Shown in pieces: positions 63,279 through 64,000 of a DNA stretch of 64,000 bases (the first letter of the stretch is position 1; each line of letters opens with the position of its first letter). The notes below the pieces were generated by a model. That model was given only the letters and a program-made list of their open reading frames with translations. It made no database searches and was not told the origin of the DNA. Location of the stretch: the NCBI GenBank assembly GCA_003611875.1, contig RAYY01000013.1, forward strand, positions 1 through 64,000, in the 5' to 3' direction. This DNA is from a bacterium D16-56. GTDB lineage: Bacteria > Bacillota > Clostridia > Lachnospirales > Lachnospiraceae. Both the position numbers and the translations under genes were made by a program.

Positions 63279-63531
63279 GATCTCTCCCCCCTGCATTAAA
63301 ATTCTTATTATCCCACTTTTATTTTATCATATGTCACCGTAATCTTCAACATTCTTGAAGGCTTCTAACAGGAAAATATCCGTTATATAGTCCCTCCAAA
63401 CCAAGCCAAGCCAAAAGGATTCCCGGTCTGCCAATGGATGTCCCTGCAGCAAAAAGAACCAATACCAGATCAACCCTGTAATCAAAATATCGGCTCAATA
63501 TCTATTTCATTTTCTCTAATAGCTATAATTA
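63279..63531. other. Gap upstream of the giant gene
   Basis: Contains the operon promoter and about 180 bases with no supported gene before the LysR remnant. Confidence 0.5.
63321..63349 (-). promoter_or_regulatory. Promoter of the kinase-like/receiver/DUF2971 operon
   Basis: TTGAAG (63344-63349), 17-base spacer, TAAAAT (63321-63326) on the minus strand, about 45 bases before the start codon. Confidence 0.55.
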
Positions 63532-63744
63532 ATGAGATACTTTCTCGCAGTAGCAAGAAAAGAAAACATGACCCACGCTGCAGAATTGCTTCACGCTACC
63601 CAGTCTACACCTTCACAACAAATAAAAGCACTTGAAAACAAATTAGGAAAGAAATTATTCTCACGCCGCAGCAGGCGACCTTATTGGTTCAGCTCGGTAT
63701 ACCAGAAAGTCCCGGAAAACAAGATTTTAGCAGTATATCTGTGA
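63532..63744 (+). pseudogene. LysR-family regulator, N-terminal remnant
   Basis: The first ~48 residues (RYFLAVARKENMTHAAELLH, then LENKLGKKLFSRR) are a LysR winged helix with several off-consensus residues. After residue ~48 the similarity stops and the frame ends at 70 codons. The usual ~240-residue effector domain is absent, and no ribosome binding site is visible. A truncated, decayed gene. Confidence 0.7.
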
Positions 63745-63783
63745 AAATATATCCCGACAATCAATAGAAACGAGGTGTGTAAA

Positions 63784-64000
63784 TTGTATACAATATTTCA
63801 GCGAACAAAAATTTCAGAACCGACCTTATTCAACCCGTCTGACACCACAAAAAGAATAGAAAACTTCCCGGAGGTTTGTATTTCCACATTTTCTGACAGC
63901 ATCATTCAAAAATTTGCTTCTCTGGATCATGTAGAAAAGATAGCAGAACTCTATTCTGCAAATGGCGCATTACCTGTCTACAAAATCAATTACAAGAATA
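63784..64000 (+). CDS. Nucleoside phosphorylase, 5' part (runs off the right edge)
   Basis: 72 codons to the window end. It starts at TTG 63784 with GAGGTG six bases upstream. The segment LFNPSDTTKRIENFPEVCI, then SIIQKFASLDHVEKIAELYS and NGALPVYKI, matches the N-terminus of clostridial uridine/purine nucleoside phosphorylase-type proteins. Nucleoside phosphorylases cleave nucleosides to base and pentose-1-phosphate. The catalytic region lies beyond the window, so the assignment rests on the start only. Confidence 0.6.
   Translation, partial: MYTIFQRTKISEPTLFNPSDTTKRIENFPEVCISTFSDSIIQKFASLDHVEKIAELYSANGALPVYKINYKN

Noticed and set aside
63370-63500. Minus-strand segment resembling part of a LysR effector domain
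   Set aside because: Short, on the strand opposite the LysR remnant, without start or continuity.
1-64000. CRISPR array, prophage, insertion sequence with transposase, or rRNA genes
   Set aside because: No regularly spaced repeats, phage structural genes, transposase or rRNA sequence were seen.

Overview
The window looks like a chromosomal segment of an anaerobic Lachnospiraceae/Clostridium cluster XIVa-type Firmicute. The evidence is strong AGGAGG ribosome binding sites, TTGACA/TATAAT promoters, a T-box leader, a bactofilin/NlpC/FtsA-like envelope module, RqcH, a two-gene TrkAH potassium system, and lipoprotein sugar- and tricarboxylate-binding proteins. No species is claimed. Base composition is mixed. 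Most genes are moderately GC-rich; 55.6-64 kb is visibly AT-rich and looks acquired.

Layout. 0-0.6 kb: tail of a probable mobile-element cargo region (DUF6075 and a truncated small gene). 0.8-6.7 kb: housekeeping genes (RlmD-like methyltransferase, tRNA-Pro(GGG), HAD phosphatase, a lipoamide-dehydrogenase-like flavoprotein, M24 aminopeptidase). 6.7-9.1 kb: a decayed patch with an AraC fragment, an orphan promoter with a palindromic operator, and a frameshifted wall-binding protein. 9.1-9.6 kb: tRNA-Thr(CGT), Glu(CTC) and Pro(CGG). 9.8-14.7 kb: FtsA-like actin-fold protein with a six-unit repeat, membrane-anchored NlpC/P60 hydrolase, bactofilin. 15-23.3 kb: small conserved protein, rqcH, two membrane proteins, serS, trkA-trkH. 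23.5-30.7 kb: one sugar operon on the minus strand (Gfo/Idh dehydrogenase, TIM-barrel isomerase, ABC binding protein, ATPase, permease, LacI repressor).

31-44 kb: a ten-gene minus-strand operon: DUF1537 kinase, Fe-alcohol dehydrogenase, DapA-type aldolase, PdxA-type dehydrogenase, 2-hydroxyacid dehydrogenase, SDR, TctB-TctA-TctC transporter, LarA-family protein. A PrpR-N/AAA/Fis regulator is divergently transcribed. The set reads as uptake and breakdown of a hydroxylated (sugar) acid by epimerisation, oxidation, phosphorylation and oxidative decarboxylation or aldol cleavage. 44-47.4 kb: a T-box (probably serine) leader controlling a TIGR04076 protein, an aldo/keto reductase and an NhaC-family transporter. 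47.5-50.8 kb: a MatC/SLC13-like permease and a DUF6282 hydrolase with a divergent LysR regulator.

50.8-55.4 kb: a three-gene cassette with two TIM-barrel isomerase homologues (one fused to a Rossmann domain and lacking metal ligands) and a 779-residue methyltransferase/kinase-like/Rossmann/cytidylyltransferase fusion. 55.6-63.3 kb: the most unusual locus. It is a tightly overlapping three-gene operon encoding a ~2,030-residue protein with two histidine-kinase-type ATPase modules around a phosphoribosyltransferase-like domain, a stand-alone receiver-like protein, and a DUF2971 protein. It resembles a two-component-like conflict or stress system of a kind I do not recognise. The right edge holds a LysR remnant and the start of a nucleoside phosphorylase gene.
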